NCBI RefSeq assembly: GCF_003337565.1
Contig: NZ_QPJL01000001.1
Location: 124,001 to 188,000 of the forward strand
Origin: Paracoccus lutimaris
Lineage (GTDB): Bacteria; Pseudomonadota; Alphaproteobacteria; Rhodobacterales; Rhodobacteraceae
Direction: 5' to 3'
DNA: 64,000 nt
The notes under the pieces are model-generated. The model did no database searches, was not told the DNA's origin, and saw nothing but the letters and a program-made list of their open reading frames with translations. The position numbers were made by a program, and so were the translations under genes. Positions 18,777 to 28,565 of this stretch are shown here, one piece after another; positions within the stretch are counted from its first letter, which is position 1, and every line of letters starts with the position of its first letter.

Positions 18777-20008
18777 GATGGCTGTGCGCGTTCCTTCTGC
18801 TGCTCACGCTGGCGCTGCCGGGGCAGGCCGATGGCAATGGCCGCGCGGCGCTGGCGCGGGTCGATCTGGCGCAATCCTCGCTGCAGGCCGAGGGGCGCGA
18901 TCGCGGCAAGCCGCGCCCGCTGGACCTGCGGCTGAGCCTGACCCAGCCCGTGCCTTACCGGGTCTATTTTCTGGACGCCCCGCCGCGTCTGGTCGTCGAT
19001 TTCCGGCAGGTCGATTTTTCGCGCGCGGACACAAAGTCGCTGCCCGGTTCGGATCTGGTGCCGGCGTTGCGCTGGGGCAAGTTCCGGCCGGGCTGGTCGC
19101 GGCTGGTGATGGAACTTTCCGGCCCCTATGCGCTGAACGTCGCGCTGCAATCCCCGGCCGAGGGCGGCGCGGGCGGTGCACTGCTGCACCTGCGGCTTGA
19201 TCCGGTCGATCAGGACGACTTCGTCACCCGCGGCAATGCGTTGTCGGCGCTTTGGGATCTGCCTCAGCCCGTCACGGGAAACACTGCGCCTGCCGCAAAG
19301 CCCGGCGACCGGCTGCGCATTGCCCTTGATCCCGGCCATGGCGGCCATGACCCCGGCGCGCAGGTCGGCGCGATCAGCGAGGCGGCGGTGATGCTGGGCT
19401 TTGCGCAGGAGCTGGCCGAGCTTTTGACCCGCGAGGGGTTCGAGGTCGTGACCACCCGTCAGGATGACAGCTTCATCCCGCTGGAGCGGCGCATGACCAT
19501 TGCCCGCGCGGCGGGGGCGGATCTGTTCATCTCGCTGCATGCCGATGCGCTGCCGGCGGGCGAGGCGGCGGGCATGTCGATCTATACCTGGGACCCCGAT
19601 GCCGATGACCGGGCCACGCGCGATCTGGCGATGCGTCATGACCGGGCCGATCTGGTCGGCGGGCTGGATCTTGTCGGCACCGATGACGGGGTGGCGGATG
19701 TGCTGATGGATCTGGCGCGGCTGGAAACCCATCCCCGTTCCGAGGCCTTCGCGAAATTCGCCGTCTCCGAGCTGAACCGCGCCGGCGTTGCCATGCATCG
19801 CCGCCCGGTGCGCGGGGCGGCCTTCTCGGTCCTGAAATCGCCCGATATCCCTTCGGTGCTGATCGAGCTGGGTTTTCTGACCGATCCCGGCGACCGCGCC
19901 AATCTGTTCGACCCGGACTGGCGGGCCGAGACGGCGCGGGCACTGGCGCGCGCCATCGGTGGCTGGTCGCAGGACGACGCCGCCCGAGCCGCACTTTCGC
20001 GCAGGTAG
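18773..20008 (+). CDS. amiC: N-acetylmuramoyl-L-alanine amidase AmiC-type
   Basis: Periplasmic zinc amidase that cleaves the stem peptide from peptidoglycan at division. The 411 residues have a signal peptide (MRWLCAFLLLLTLALPGQADG). An AMIN domain follows (LDLRLSLTQPVPYRVYFLDAPPRLVVDFR), and residues about 180-400 are Amidase_3. The zinc and catalytic residues are in IALDPGHGGHDPGA, ISEAAVMLGF, LFISLHADALP and VLIELGFLTDPGD. The length and the AMIN-Amidase_3 order match AmiC. The gene lies immediately upstream of mrcA on the same strand, a common Rhodobacteraceae arrangement linking hydrolysis and synthesis. Confidence 0.92.
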   Translation: MRWLCAFLLLLTLALPGQADGNGRAALARVDLAQSSLQAEGRDRGKPRPLDLRLSLTQPVPYRVYFLDAPPRLVVDFRQVDFSRADTKSLPGSDLVPALRWGKFRPGWSRLVMELSGPYALNVALQSPAEGGAGGALLHLRLDPVDQDDFVTRGNALSALWDLPQPVTGNTAPAAKPGDRLRIALDPGHGGHDPGAQVGAISEAAVMLGFAQELAELLTREGFEVVTTRQDDSFIPLERRMTIARAAGADLFISLHADALPAGEAAGMSIYTWDPDADDRATRDLAMRHDRADLVGGLDLVGTDDGVADVLMDLARLETHPRSEAFAKFAVSELNRAGVAMHRRPVRGAAFSVLKSPDIPSVLIELGFLTDPGDRANLFDPDWRAETARALARAIGGWSQDDAARAALSRR

Positions 20009-20078
20009 CGCAAGGTTGCTTTGACGGGACGTTCCCCGATATCTATAGAGACCCAGGTTATCCCCAGAGGCTTGCCCA

Positions 20079-22625
20079 TTGTTCCGTTTCGTCCTGTCCT
20101 TCCTTGGCGGTATCTTTGCCTGGATCGTCACCGCTGTTTTCTTCGTCGCCCTGACTCTGGGGGCGGTGTTCTGGATGTATTCGCGCGACCTGCCCAGCCA
20201 CACGCAGCTGGCGCAATATTCGCCCAAGACCATCAGCCGCATCTATTCCGGCGAAGGCCGCCTGATCGACGAATTCGCGCAGGAACGCCGCATCTATGTC
20301 CCGATCGAAGAGATCCCGCCGCTGGTGAAACAGGCCTTCATCAGCGCCGAGGACAAGAACTTCTATCACCATCACGGCTTTGACCCGCGCGGCATGATGG
20401 GGGCGCTGGTTCAGGCGGTGAAGTCGGGCGGGGCCAATGTGCGCGGCGCCTCGACCATCACACAGCAGGTGATGAAGAACTTCCTGCTCTCCAGCGACCG
20501 CAGCGTCGAGCGCAAGATCAAGGAACTGATCCTGGCGACGCGGCTGGAAACCACGCTGAGCAAGGACCAGATCCTTGAGCTGTATCTGAACGAGATCTTT
20601 CTTGGCCAGAACAGTTTTGGTGTCGCCGCCGCCGCGCAGACCTATTTCAACAAGCCGCTGACCGATCTGGCCCCGCATGAGGCGGCAATGCTGGCCGCGA
20701 TGCCGCAGGCACCGGGCCGCTATCACCCCGTCCGCGCCAAGGAGCGGGTGACCGAGCGGCGCGATTATGTGCTGCGCGAGATGTGGCAGAACGGCTTTAT
20801 CGACGAGGCGACCTATAAGTCCGAGGTCGCGCTGCCGCTGCGCTCGGTCCAGAACGGCGACTTCCCGGCGCTTCAGCAGCAATTGCCGCCGCGCGACTAT
20901 TTCACCGACGAGATCCGCCGCCAGCTTTCGCGCGAATTCGGCGAGGACGAGTTCTTTGGCGGCGGCCTTGCCATCCGCGCCACCGTCGAGCCGCGCCTGC
21001 AAAAGGTCGCTGCCCGCGCGCTGCAAAAGGCGCTGGAGCAATATGACCGTGGCCGTGGCGTCTGGCGGGGCACCCGCGTCACCATCCCCGCCGACAAGCT
21101 GGGCGCGGAACCCGACTGGCGCGCCGCACTGGCCGAGGCCGAGGTGCCCCGCGACATCGAGAGCTGGCACCCCGCCGTGGTCCTGTCGCTGAGCGACAGC
21201 GACGCCCGCATCGGCATCGAGGGCGTCGATGAGGACGAGGACGGCCACTGGATCCCGGCCAAGGACGTGCAATGGGCGCGCAAGCGGCTGGCGGATGGCA
21301 AGCTGGGGCGCAAGGCCAGTGTCGCCTCGGACCTGCTTGAGGTGGGCGATGTGGTGCTGGTCCGGCAGATGACCAATGACAGCGATGGCAGCTTCATCCG
21401 CTGGACCCTGCGGCAGGTGCCCGAGGTTCAGGGCGGCTTCATGGCCATGGACGTCAATACCGGCCGCGTCATCTCGATGCAGGGGGGCTTCAGCTATCAA
21501 AGCTCGGTCTTCAACCGCGCGACGCAGGCGCAGCGCCAGCCCGGTTCCAGCTTCAAGCCCTTCGTTTATGCGGCGGCGCTGGATTCGGGCTTTTCGCCCG
21601 CGACCATCATCGTTGACGAGCCGATCACCCTGAACACGCCGCAGGGGCTATGGACGCCCAAGAATGCCAGCGGCAAGTTCTATGGCCCGACGCCGATGCG
21701 CACCGGGATCGAACAGTCCCGGAACCTGATGACCATCCGGATCGCGCAGGGCGTCGGCATGGATACGGTGGCGAAATATGCCGAGAAATTCGGCGTCTAT
21801 GACCATCTCGGGCATTTCCTGGCCAACAGCCTTGGCGCGCAGGAAACCACGCTGTTCAAGATGGTCGCGGCCTATGCGATGTTCGCCAATGGCGGCGAGC
21901 GGGTCGAGCCGACCTTGGTCGACCGCGTGCAGGACCGCTATGGCCGCACCATCTATCGCCATGACCAGCGCGAATGCGTCAATTGCGATCAGGCGACGCT
22001 GCCGGCCGGGTCCTCGCCCTCGATCCGCTCGAATCGCGAACGGGTGATGGATGCGATCACCGCCTATCAGCTCACCTCGATGATGGAGGGGGTGGTCAAG
22101 CGAGGCTCGGGGCGCGGGGTCGAACTGCCGGTGCCGGTCGCCGGCAAGACCGGGACCACCAATGACGCCAAGGACGTGTGGTTCATCGGCTTTACCTCGA
22201 ATATCGTTGCCGGCTGCTATCTGGGCTATGACCAGCCGCGCACGCTGGGCCAGAACGCCTATGGCGGGACGCTTTGCGTGCCGGTCTTCAACGAATTCAT
22301 GCAGGAAGCGGTCAAGGAATTCGGCGGCACCACATTCGCCGTGCCGCCGGGCGGGCATTTCGTGAACATCGACCGTTTCTCGGGCGCGATCCTTGGCCCC
22401 GATGCCAAGGGCCCGAATGTCATCGCCGAATATTTCCGCGACGGTCAGGATACCAGCGGTCTGGGGCTGGTCGATGGCGGCTTTGGCCGCGCCGATCCCG
22501 CCACGCTGCCGCTTTTCACCGAGGCGCGCGATACCGGGCAGGCGGTCACCACCTCAACCGGGAAAAAGAAGGTCATTCCGAAAAAGGCCGATTTCGGCAC
22601 ACTGTCCTCGGGCGGGCTCTACTAA
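20079..22625 (+). CDS. mrcA: Penicillin-binding protein 1A (bifunctional)
   Basis: Inner-membrane glycosyltransferase and transpeptidase that polymerises and cross-links peptidoglycan. The 848 residues start at TTG 20079 (agagg upstream) with one N-terminal membrane segment (FAWIVTAVFFVALTLGAVFW). The GT51 domain has the catalytic glutamate in ISAEDKNFYHHHGFDPRG, then RGASTITQQVMKN and LNEIFLG. The transpeptidase domain has the SxxK serine in QPGSSFKPFVYAAALDSG, an SRN motif (EQSRNLMT) and KTGTTND. An OB-like insert lies between the two domains, as in other PBP1A proteins. It follows amiC by 70 bp, and prfB follows by about 100 bp. Confidence 0.95.
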   Translation: MFRFVLSFLGGIFAWIVTAVFFVALTLGAVFWMYSRDLPSHTQLAQYSPKTISRIYSGEGRLIDEFAQERRIYVPIEEIPPLVKQAFISAEDKNFYHHHGFDPRGMMGALVQAVKSGGANVRGASTITQQVMKNFLLSSDRSVERKIKELILATRLETTLSKDQILELYLNEIFLGQNSFGVAAAAQTYFNKPLTDLAPHEAAMLAAMPQAPGRYHPVRAKERVTERRDYVLREMWQNGFIDEATYKSEVALPLRSVQNGDFPALQQQLPPRDYFTDEIRRQLSREFGEDEFFGGGLAIRATVEPRLQKVAARALQKALEQYDRGRGVWRGTRVTIPADKLGAEPDWRAALAEAEVPRDIESWHPAVVLSLSDSDARIGIEGVDEDEDGHWIPAKDVQWARKRLADGKLGRKASVASDLLEVGDVVLVRQMTNDSDGSFIRWTLRQVPEVQGGFMAMDVNTGRVISMQGGFSYQSSVFNRATQAQRQPGSSFKPFVYAAALDSGFSPATIIVDEPITLNTPQGLWTPKNASGKFYGPTPMRTGIEQSRNLMTIRIAQGVGMDTVAKYAEKFGVYDHLGHFLANSLGAQETTLFKMVAAYAMFANGGERVEPTLVDRVQDRYGRTIYRHDQRECVNCDQATLPAGSSPSIRSNRERVMDAITAYQLTSMMEGVVKRGSGRGVELPVPVAGKTGTTNDAKDVWFIGFTSNIVAGCYLGYDQPRTLGQNAYGGTLCVPVFNEFMQEAVKEFGGTTFAVPPGGHFVNIDRFSGAILGPDAKGPNVIAEYFRDGQDTSGLGLVDGGFGRADPATLPLFTEARDTGQAVTTSTGKKKVIPKKADFGTLSSGGLY

Positions 22626-22725
22626 GTTGACCCATGGTTTTCCGGGGGCAGGGCGCTTGAAGGCGCCCGCCACCCGCGTTATCTGTCCGCACCCGTCCGA
22701 AATTCCGACCTGAAAGAGAGTGCCC

Positions 22726-23853
22726 ATGCGCGCCGAAACCCAAGCCACGATCGAGGCGATCCGCAAATCGCTGAAACTGCTCGGCCAGCGCATGGACTGG
22801 GAAACCGCGCCGCACCGGCTGGAAGAGCTGAACGCGATGATCGAGGCCGGCGACATCTGGTCCGATCAGGCCCGCGCGCAAAAGCTGATGCGCGACCGCC
22901 AGAAGCTGTCGGATGCCGTCGAGACCTATCGCCGCATCGATACCGAACTTCGCGACAGTGCCGAACTGATCGAACTGGGCGAGGCCGAGGGCGATGGCGA
23001 GATCGTCGCCGATGCCGAGGCGACGCTGAAGGCGCTGGCCGAGATGGCCGCGCAAAAAGAGCTGGAGGCGCTGCTGAACGGCGAGGCCGATGGCAACGAC
23101 ACCTTCCTTGAGATCAATGCCGGCGCTGGCGGCACGGAAAGCGCCGACTGGGCCAGCATGCTGGCGCGCATGTATGTCCGCTGGGCCGAGAAAAAGGGCT
23201 ACAATGTCGAGCTGCTTTCGGAAACGGCCGGCGAAGAGGCCGGCATCCGTTCCGCCGCCTACAAGATTTCCGGCCCCAATGCCTATGGCTGGCTGAAATC
23301 GGAATCGGGTGTGCACCGGCTGGTGCGCATCTCGCCTTACGATTCGGCGGCGCGGCGGCACACCTCGTTCAGCTCGATCTGGGTCTATCCGGTGGTGGAT
23401 GACAATATCGAGATCAACATCCCCGACAACGACATCAGGATCGACACCTATCGCTCGTCCGGGGCGGGTGGCCAGCACGTCAACACCACCGACTCGGCGG
23501 TGCGCATCACCCACCTGCCGACCGGCATCGTGGTGACCAGTTCGATGAAATCCCAGCACCAGAACCGCGAGGCGGCGATGAACGCCTTGCGCGCGCGGCT
23601 TTACCAGCTGGAGCTCGACAAGCGCAATGCCGAGATCAATGCCCAACATGATGCCAAGGGCGATGCGGGCTGGGGCAACCAGATCCGGTCCTATGTGCTG
23701 CATCCCTATCAGATGGTGAAGGATCTGCGCACCTCGCATGAGACATCCGATACGCAAGGGGTGCTGGACGGCGATCTGGACGCGTTCATGGCGGCGACGC
23801 TGGCGCTCGATGTGGCCGGGAAGTCGCGGGCCGAGGCGCAGGCCGAGGATTGA
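22726..23853 (+). CDS. prfB: Peptide chain release factor 2
   Basis: Translation termination factor for UGA and UAA. The product has 375 residues from ATG 22726 (agagag upstream; a GTG two codons earlier is possible). The GGQ loop is [20 protein letters not shown] (about residue 250). The codon-recognition segment reads [15 protein letters not shown], the SPF tripeptide appearing as SPY. Unlike E. coli prfB, the frame is uninterrupted from the start, so the autoregulatory +1 frameshift is absent. A hairpin with GGGCGC/GCGCCC arms precedes the gene (about 22647-22664). Confidence 0.95.
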   Translation: MRAETQATIEAIRKSLKLLGQRMDWETAPHRLEELNAMIEAGDIWSDQARAQKLMRDRQKLSDAVETYRRIDTELRDSAELIELGEAEGDGEIVADAEATLKALAEMAAQKELEALLNGEADGNDTFLEINAGAGGTESADWASMLARMYVRWAEKKGYNVELLSETAGEEAGIRSAAYKISGPNAYGWLKSESGVHRLVRISPYDSAARRHTSFSSIWVYPVVDDNIEINIPDNDIRIDTYRSSGAGGQHVNTTDSAVRITHLPTGIVVTSSMKSQHQNREAAMNALRARLYQLELDKRNAEINAQHDAKGDAGWGNQIRSYVLHPYQMVKDLRTSHETSDTQGVLDGDLDAFMAATLALDVAGKSRAEAQAED

Positions 23854-23976
23854 TCCGGGGGCTCGGACCGGCGAGCCGTCATGCCCGTCGACACGATCGC
23901 GATATGGATATTTTTATGAAGAAGAAACACGCGGGCGGCGCGCTCTGCGGATAGGATTATCATTGCGGAGGGCGTG

Positions 23977-25026
23977 ATGGCAAAGCAGCGGATCAATCTG
24001 GCCTTGCAGGGCGGCGGCGCGCATGGCGCATTCGCCTGGGGTGTTCTGGACCGGCTTCTGGATGAGCCCGAGATCGAGATCTCGGGGATCAGCGGCACCT
24101 CGGCCGGGGCGCTGAACGGGGCGGCCCTGGCGGCGGGGCTGGCTTGCGGGCCGGGCGCGCGCGGGCGCCAGGCGGCGCGCGAGAACCTCGCCTATATCTG
24201 GTCCGAGGTCGGCGAGGTCAGCGACAACAGCGTCGTGCGCTGGCTGCATTCGATGTTTCCCATTCCGCGCGCCTGGCAGCGCCTGACCGAGATCTTTTCA
24301 CCCGTGGCCTGGTTGGAAACGCTGACCCGGGTGATCAGCCCCTATGATTCCGGGCCGTTCTATTCGAACCCGCTATCGGCGATCCTGCGCGAGATGCCGC
24401 ATCCGCAGCTGGGCCGTTCCGAGGGGCCGGCATTCTTTGTTTCGGCCACCAATGTGCGCACCGGGCTGATCCGCGTCTTTGGCGGGGCCGAGGTGACGGT
24501 GGACACGATCCTGGCCTCGGCCTGCCTGCCCGAGCTGTTTCGCGCCGTCGAGATCGACGACCCCAAGACCGGACGGCGCGAGGCCTATTGGGATGGCGGC
24601 TATTCCGGCAATCCGGCGCTGTTCCCGCTGTATCGCCCGGACCTGCCGCGCGACATCGTCATCGTGAACATCAACCCGATGCTGCGCGATGCGATCCCGA
24701 AGACCCCTTCGGCGATCCAGGACCGGGTGAACGAGATCAGCTTCAACTCGTCGCTGCTGGCGGAACTGCGCGCCATCAACTTCGTCAAGCGCCTGCATGC
24801 CGAAGACCGGCTGACCGGGCGGCCGATGAAGAACGTGCTGCTGCATGCGATCATGGACGAAGAGCTGATGAATTCGCTGAGCGCCAGCACCAAGCTGATT
24901 CCCAAGCCGGGCCTTCTGGAAAGCATGCGCGCCGCCGGCAAGGCCGCCGCCGATCATTTTCTGGAAACCGGCGCCAAGGATATCGGTCTGCGCGACAGCT
25001 ACGACATCTCGCAGCTGTTTCGCTGA
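23977..25026 (+). CDS. Patatin-like phospholipase
   Basis: Serine lipid acyl hydrolase of the patatin family with a Ser-Asp dyad. The 349 residues begin at ATG 23977 behind ggaggg. Motifs in order are the oxyanion loop LQGGGAHGAFAWG, the nucleophile serine in ISGTSAGALNG (about residue 40) and the aspartate in YWDGGYSGNP (about residue 205). There is no signal peptide or membrane segment, so it is probably cytoplasmic. The PHB-granule-associated or phospholipase role cannot be distinguished here. The long conserved C-terminal helix region (ISFNSSLLAELRAINFVKRLH) is shared by the alphaproteobacterial subgroup. Confidence 0.88.
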   Translation: MAKQRINLALQGGGAHGAFAWGVLDRLLDEPEIEISGISGTSAGALNGAALAAGLACGPGARGRQAARENLAYIWSEVGEVSDNSVVRWLHSMFPIPRAWQRLTEIFSPVAWLETLTRVISPYDSGPFYSNPLSAILREMPHPQLGRSEGPAFFVSATNVRTGLIRVFGGAEVTVDTILASACLPELFRAVEIDDPKTGRREAYWDGGYSGNPALFPLYRPDLPRDIVIVNINPMLRDAIPKTPSAIQDRVNEISFNSSLLAELRAINFVKRLHAEDRLTGRPMKNVLLHAIMDEELMNSLSASTKLIPKPGLLESMRAAGKAAADHFLETGAKDIGLRDSYDISQLFR

Positions 25027-25030
25027 TCCC

Positions 25031-25954
25031 TCAGGCGTCCTCGGCCATGGCGGCGGCGATCCGCGCCGCAAGACGGGCATTGTTCAGCACCAGCGCGATA
25101 TTGGCGACAAGCGAGCGACCCTCGGTCAGCTCATAGATGCGCTGCAGAAGAAACGGGGTCACGGTCTTGGCGGCGATGCCCTGCGCCTCGGCCTCGGCCA
25201 ATGCCTGCTCGACCACCGGGATCATCTGCGCGCGAGAAATCTCGGCATCCCGCGGGATCGGGTTCACCACCAGCTGACCGCCGCCAAGCCCCAGCCTGCG
25301 GCGCAGCCGGGCCGAGGCCGCGATCTGCGCCGGATCGTCCATGCGCAGCGGCGCGGTCAGGCCCGATTCGCGCGACCAGAAGGCCGGCAACTGGTCCTGG
25401 CCGAAGGCGATGACCGGCACGCCCAGCGTTTCCAGCACCTCAAGCGTCTTGGGCAGGTCGAGAATCGCCTTGGCCCCGGCGGCGACCACGGTGACGGGCG
25501 TGCGCGCCAGTTCCTGCAGATCGGCAGAGACGTCGAAGCTGGTTTCCGCACCGCGATGCACGCCGCCGATGCCGCCGGTGGCAAAGGTCTGGATGCCGGC
25601 CAGATCGGCGCAGATCATGGTGGCGGCGACGGTCGTCGCGCCGGTGCGGCGCAGCGCAAGGCAGGCGGCCAGATCGGCGCGCGACAGCTTCATGACCTGC
25701 GTGCCCGGCGTCGAGGCCAGTGCCTCGAGAGAATCGGCATCAAGCCCGACCCGGATCCGCCCGTCCATGACCGCGATGGTGGCCGGTACGGCACCGGCGG
25801 CGCGCACCTCGGCCTCGACCCTCTGCGCGGTTTCGAGGTTCTGCGGATAGGGCATGCCATGGGTGATGATGGTCGATTCCAGCGCCACGACGGGCCGGCC
25901 CTCGGCCTGAGCCTGAGCGACTTCGGGCGCGCGTGCGATCAGATCGTTCATCAT
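25031..25954 (-). CDS. psuG: Pseudouridine-5'-phosphate glycosidase
   Basis: Splits pseudouridine 5'-phosphate into uracil and ribose 5-phosphate. The 307 residues show the IndA/PsuG family throughout: VVALESTIITHGMPYPQNLETA, ATTVAATMICADLAGIQTFATGGIGGVHRG, SFDVSADLQELARTPVTVVAAGAKAILDLPKTLEVLETLGVPV. The ATG at 25954 overlaps the stop of the upstream kinase gene (ATGA), so kinase then glycosidase form a psuK-psuG operon for pseudouridine salvage. No dedicated nucleoside transporter lies beside them. Confidence 0.93.
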   Translation of the reverse strand: MMNDLIARAPEVAQAQAEGRPVVALESTIITHGMPYPQNLETAQRVEAEVRAAGAVPATIAVMDGRIRVGLDADSLEALASTPGTQVMKLSRADLAACLALRRTGATTVAATMICADLAGIQTFATGGIGGVHRGAETSFDVSADLQELARTPVTVVAAGAKAILDLPKTLEVLETLGVPVIAFGQDQLPAFWSRESGLTAPLRMDDPAQIAASARLRRRLGLGGGQLVVNPIPRDAEISRAQMIPVVEQALAEAEAQGIAAKTVTPFLLQRIYELTEGRSLVANIALVLNNARLAARIAAAMAEDA

Positions 25955-26844
25955 TGCTCCATTCCTGCAACATGGCTTGCGCCGGCGCGAAGCGCGGCGG
26001 TCAAGGCCTCGGCGCGGCCGGTGCCGGTCAGCTCGGCGGCGATATGGGCGGCGACAAAGGCATCGCCGGCACCGGTCACGCGGATCGCGGCGACCTGCGG
26101 CGGTGTTTCGGTCAGCGTCGCCTCGCCCTTCAAGGCATCGGCCACGGCATTGGCGCTATCGGTCACCAAGACCCGGCGCGCGCCCAGCGCAATCACCGCC
26201 TCGGCGGCGCGGGCGATGCTGCGAAAGCTGCGACCGGTCAGAGCCTCGGCCTCGCGCCGGTTCAGGTAGAAGGTCGCCTCCGGCAGGCCGAGCAGTGGCC
26301 AGAGCCGCGTCACCTTGTCGGGGCTTGCGGGGGCGATGCACAGCGCGGCACCGGCAAGACACGGGTCACGCGCAAGCGACGAGATCACCGCAAGCGTCAG
26401 GTTGCCGTCAAGGACCAGCGTGCCGCGCCAGGGGGTGGCGGCATCGCCCAGCCGACCGTCGCGCAGCGGTGCGAAGATCCCGGTTCCTGCGGCCTCGAGC
26501 GCGCGCACATCGGCGATAGCGGCGACCAGCCCGTCCGGGCTTTCGACAGCGATATACATGCCGGTCGGCAGGTCGGTGTCACGCCGGACCCAGCGCATGT
26601 CGAGGCCCAGCCGCATGGCATCGGCGACCAGCAGATCGCCCGGCGCATCATGTCCGACGCTGGACAGCATGGCCGGACGGTGCCCCCGTCGCGTCAGCGC
26701 CAGTCCGATATTCGTTGCGACACCGCCGGGAAAGCGTCTGATGCGGCCGGCAACGTCATCGCCCAGGTTCAGCCGTGTCGGGCTGTGGCCGATCACGTCC
26801 CAAAGCATCGCGCCTGCGCAGATGATCCTGGGGATGTCGGTCAT
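25951..26844 (-). CDS. psuK: PfkB-family carbohydrate kinase, probable pseudouridine kinase
   Basis: Phosphorylates pseudouridine so that PsuG can cleave it. The 297-residue ribokinase-like protein has the N-terminal GG region (FPGGVATNIGLALTRRGHRPAMLSSVGHD) and a PfkB C-terminal signature (VAAIRVTGAGDAFVAAHIA) with the catalytic aspartate. The PfkB match is seen. The pseudouridine specificity is inferred from the ATGA overlap with psuG, because these two genes are a conserved pair. The A/T-rich stretch upstream (about 26950-26995) probably holds the promoter. Confidence 0.85.
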   Translation of the reverse strand: MTDIPRIICAGAMLWDVIGHSPTRLNLGDDVAGRIRRFPGGVATNIGLALTRRGHRPAMLSSVGHDAPGDLLVADAMRLGLDMRWVRRDTDLPTGMYIAVESPDGLVAAIADVRALEAAGTGIFAPLRDGRLGDAATPWRGTLVLDGNLTLAVISSLARDPCLAGAALCIAPASPDKVTRLWPLLGLPEATFYLNRREAEALTGRSFRSIARAAEAVIALGARRVLVTDSANAVADALKGEATLTETPPQVAAIRVTGAGDAFVAAHIAAELTGTGRAEALTAALRAGASHVAGMEQ

Positions 26845-27324
26845 GACGGTCGGCCCTTCCCGAGGGGCCTGCAGGGAACCCTTGACGGCAGGCCGGCTGG
26901 TGTTTCGCGGAGAGTGGGGCGAGAGGTCGGAACTCTCGGTGCGCGTGCGGATGGAAATATTTTCAAATTGTTACGCAGGAATATACAGGCAACCTGAGAC
27001 GCGGACGGAGATGGCCCCCGCAGGAACAAGGGCACATGTCACGGCTTACGTCAGTTCAAGGGCCGTGACAAGCGGCGTGGGGGCTGGTCTACCTGAACCT
27101 GCCCGCTCCAAGGCCGATCCCGCGAGGCCCCGCCATCTCCCATGCGTCCAGACCGTTTGGATCTCCCCGGCTCAGGCAGGTTGAGCTGCGGCAAAGGCAG
27201 GGCAGGTCGGTGGGACAGCACCGACCTGCGCAGCTTGTCGCTTCCCATGGCGCGGGACGGCACGGCGCAATCGAAATCCGCTCATCAGCGATCGAAACCC
27301 GTGCGCCCGCCCATGTCCCATCCC
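26845..27324. other. 480-bp gap with strong inverted repeats
   Basis: No convincing gene. It contains a hairpin at 27202-27229 (an 11-bp perfect stem with core CAGGTCGGTG/CACCGACCTG, 6-base loop), nested in outer arms AGCTGCG/CGCAGCT. There is also a GTCACGG/CCGTGAC pair near 27038-27069. The A/T-rich part near 26950-26995 is the likely psuK promoter (minus strand). The hairpin lacks a T-run on either strand. Confidence 0.5.
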
Positions 27325-28401
27325 TCAGCTCTGGCTGAGCCATGCGCTGAAGCGTTCGGCCAGTTCCGCCTCATGGTCGACCCAGAACTCGTAGGATGAT
27401 CCAAGCGCGTTCTGCATATTGGCCGGGTTGGTCGGCATATGCGGAGCCATCTCGGTCTTGCCGTCCTGATAGAGTCCGACGAGGCCGGCCGAGGACTTGC
27501 GTGCCGGACCATAGCTGATCCATTTCGCCTGATCCGCCAGCCGTTGCGTGCCGGTGGCGAATTTGATGAACTCCAGCGCCTCTTCCTGCTTCTGCGCGCC
27601 CTTCGGAATGACGAACAGGTTGTATTCATAAACCTGCCCGTCCCAGACGATCTCGAAGGGTTTGCCCTCGGCAACGGCGGCGCCAAAGATGCGGCCGTTA
27701 TAGGCCATGGTCATCGCCACCTCGCCATCGGCCAGAAGCTGCGGCGGCTGGGCGCCGGTCTCCCACCAGACGATGTCCTTCTTGATGCTGTCGAGCTTGG
27801 CGAAAGCGCGGTCAACGCCGTCTTTGGTCGCAAGCTGCGCATAGACCTGATCCGCCGGAACCCCGTCCCCCATCAGCGCCATTTCCAGCACGGCCTTGGG
27901 CACTTTCTTGATCCCGCGCTTGCCGGGGAATTTCTGGGTGTCGAAGAAGTCTAAGATGGTTTGCGGCTTGGCGTCGGGGAACTTGCTCCGGTCATAGGCA
28001 AAGACCGTCGAGAACACGATCGAGCCGACTGCGCAATCGCTGAGACCCTGCGGCAGGAAATCCTCGGTCGCGGGGGTGCCGTCGGGGGCGGGCGGCAGGA
28101 TCGCCGGATCGATCGGCTCCAGCAGGCCTTCGTCGCAAAGCCGGATCGCGTCGGCATATTCGACATCGGCGACGTTCGTGGTGACATTGCCCGCCTCGAC
28201 CTGCGCCTTGATCGGGATCGCCGGGTTGTCGCTGTCAAGCGCGACGATATTGATCCCGGTCTGGGCGGTGAAGGGCTTGTGATAGGCTTCGACCTGGCTT
28301 TGGCCATAGGTGCCGCCCCAGGACATGACGGTGATCTCGGCGGCCATGACGGTGGTGGCAAGAAGCGTCATCGCGGAGGTCAGGATGATCTTGCGGTGCA
28401 T
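27325..28401 (-). CDS. ABC transporter solute-binding protein, PotD/PotF-like
   Basis: Periplasmic binding protein of 358 residues with signal peptide MHRKIILTSAMTLLATTVMAA. The family pattern for spermidine/putrescine-type binding proteins is clear: ITVMSWGGTYGQSQVEAYHKPF, DVEYADAIRLCDEGLLEPID, DFFDTQKFPGKRGIKK, VAMTMAYNGRIFGA and YEYNLFVIPKGAQKQEEALEFI. No permease or ATPase genes are adjacent, so it is an orphan here. It lies just downstream of creatinase on the same strand. The ligand could be creatine or another small guanidino or amine compound, an inference from location only. Confidence 0.88.
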   Translation of the reverse strand: MHRKIILTSAMTLLATTVMAAEITVMSWGGTYGQSQVEAYHKPFTAQTGINIVALDSDNPAIPIKAQVEAGNVTTNVADVEYADAIRLCDEGLLEPIDPAILPPAPDGTPATEDFLPQGLSDCAVGSIVFSTVFAYDRSKFPDAKPQTILDFFDTQKFPGKRGIKKVPKAVLEMALMGDGVPADQVYAQLATKDGVDRAFAKLDSIKKDIVWWETGAQPPQLLADGEVAMTMAYNGRIFGAAVAEGKPFEIVWDGQVYEYNLFVIPKGAQKQEEALEFIKFATGTQRLADQAKWISYGPARKSSAGLVGLYQDGKTEMAPHMPTNPANMQNALGSSYEFWVDHEAELAERFSAWLSQS

Positions 28402-28565
28402 GATTGGCTCTCCTGTTGATTGTTTTTGTGTTCACATCGGCACGGCTGCCCGGGCCGGGATGATTGCGGGCCATGGGCGGCCGGGGTCGTGATGTGATGG
28501 GCCGGTGTCCCGGTCGTCACCGGGGCACCGGAGATGACGCCGCTGCCGGGGCAGCCTGCGCGCGT

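Noticed and set aside
18707..20242. Long minus-strand frame over amiC
   Set aside because: Shadow of the amidase gene; its composition is Arg/Gly/Ala-rich with no family match.
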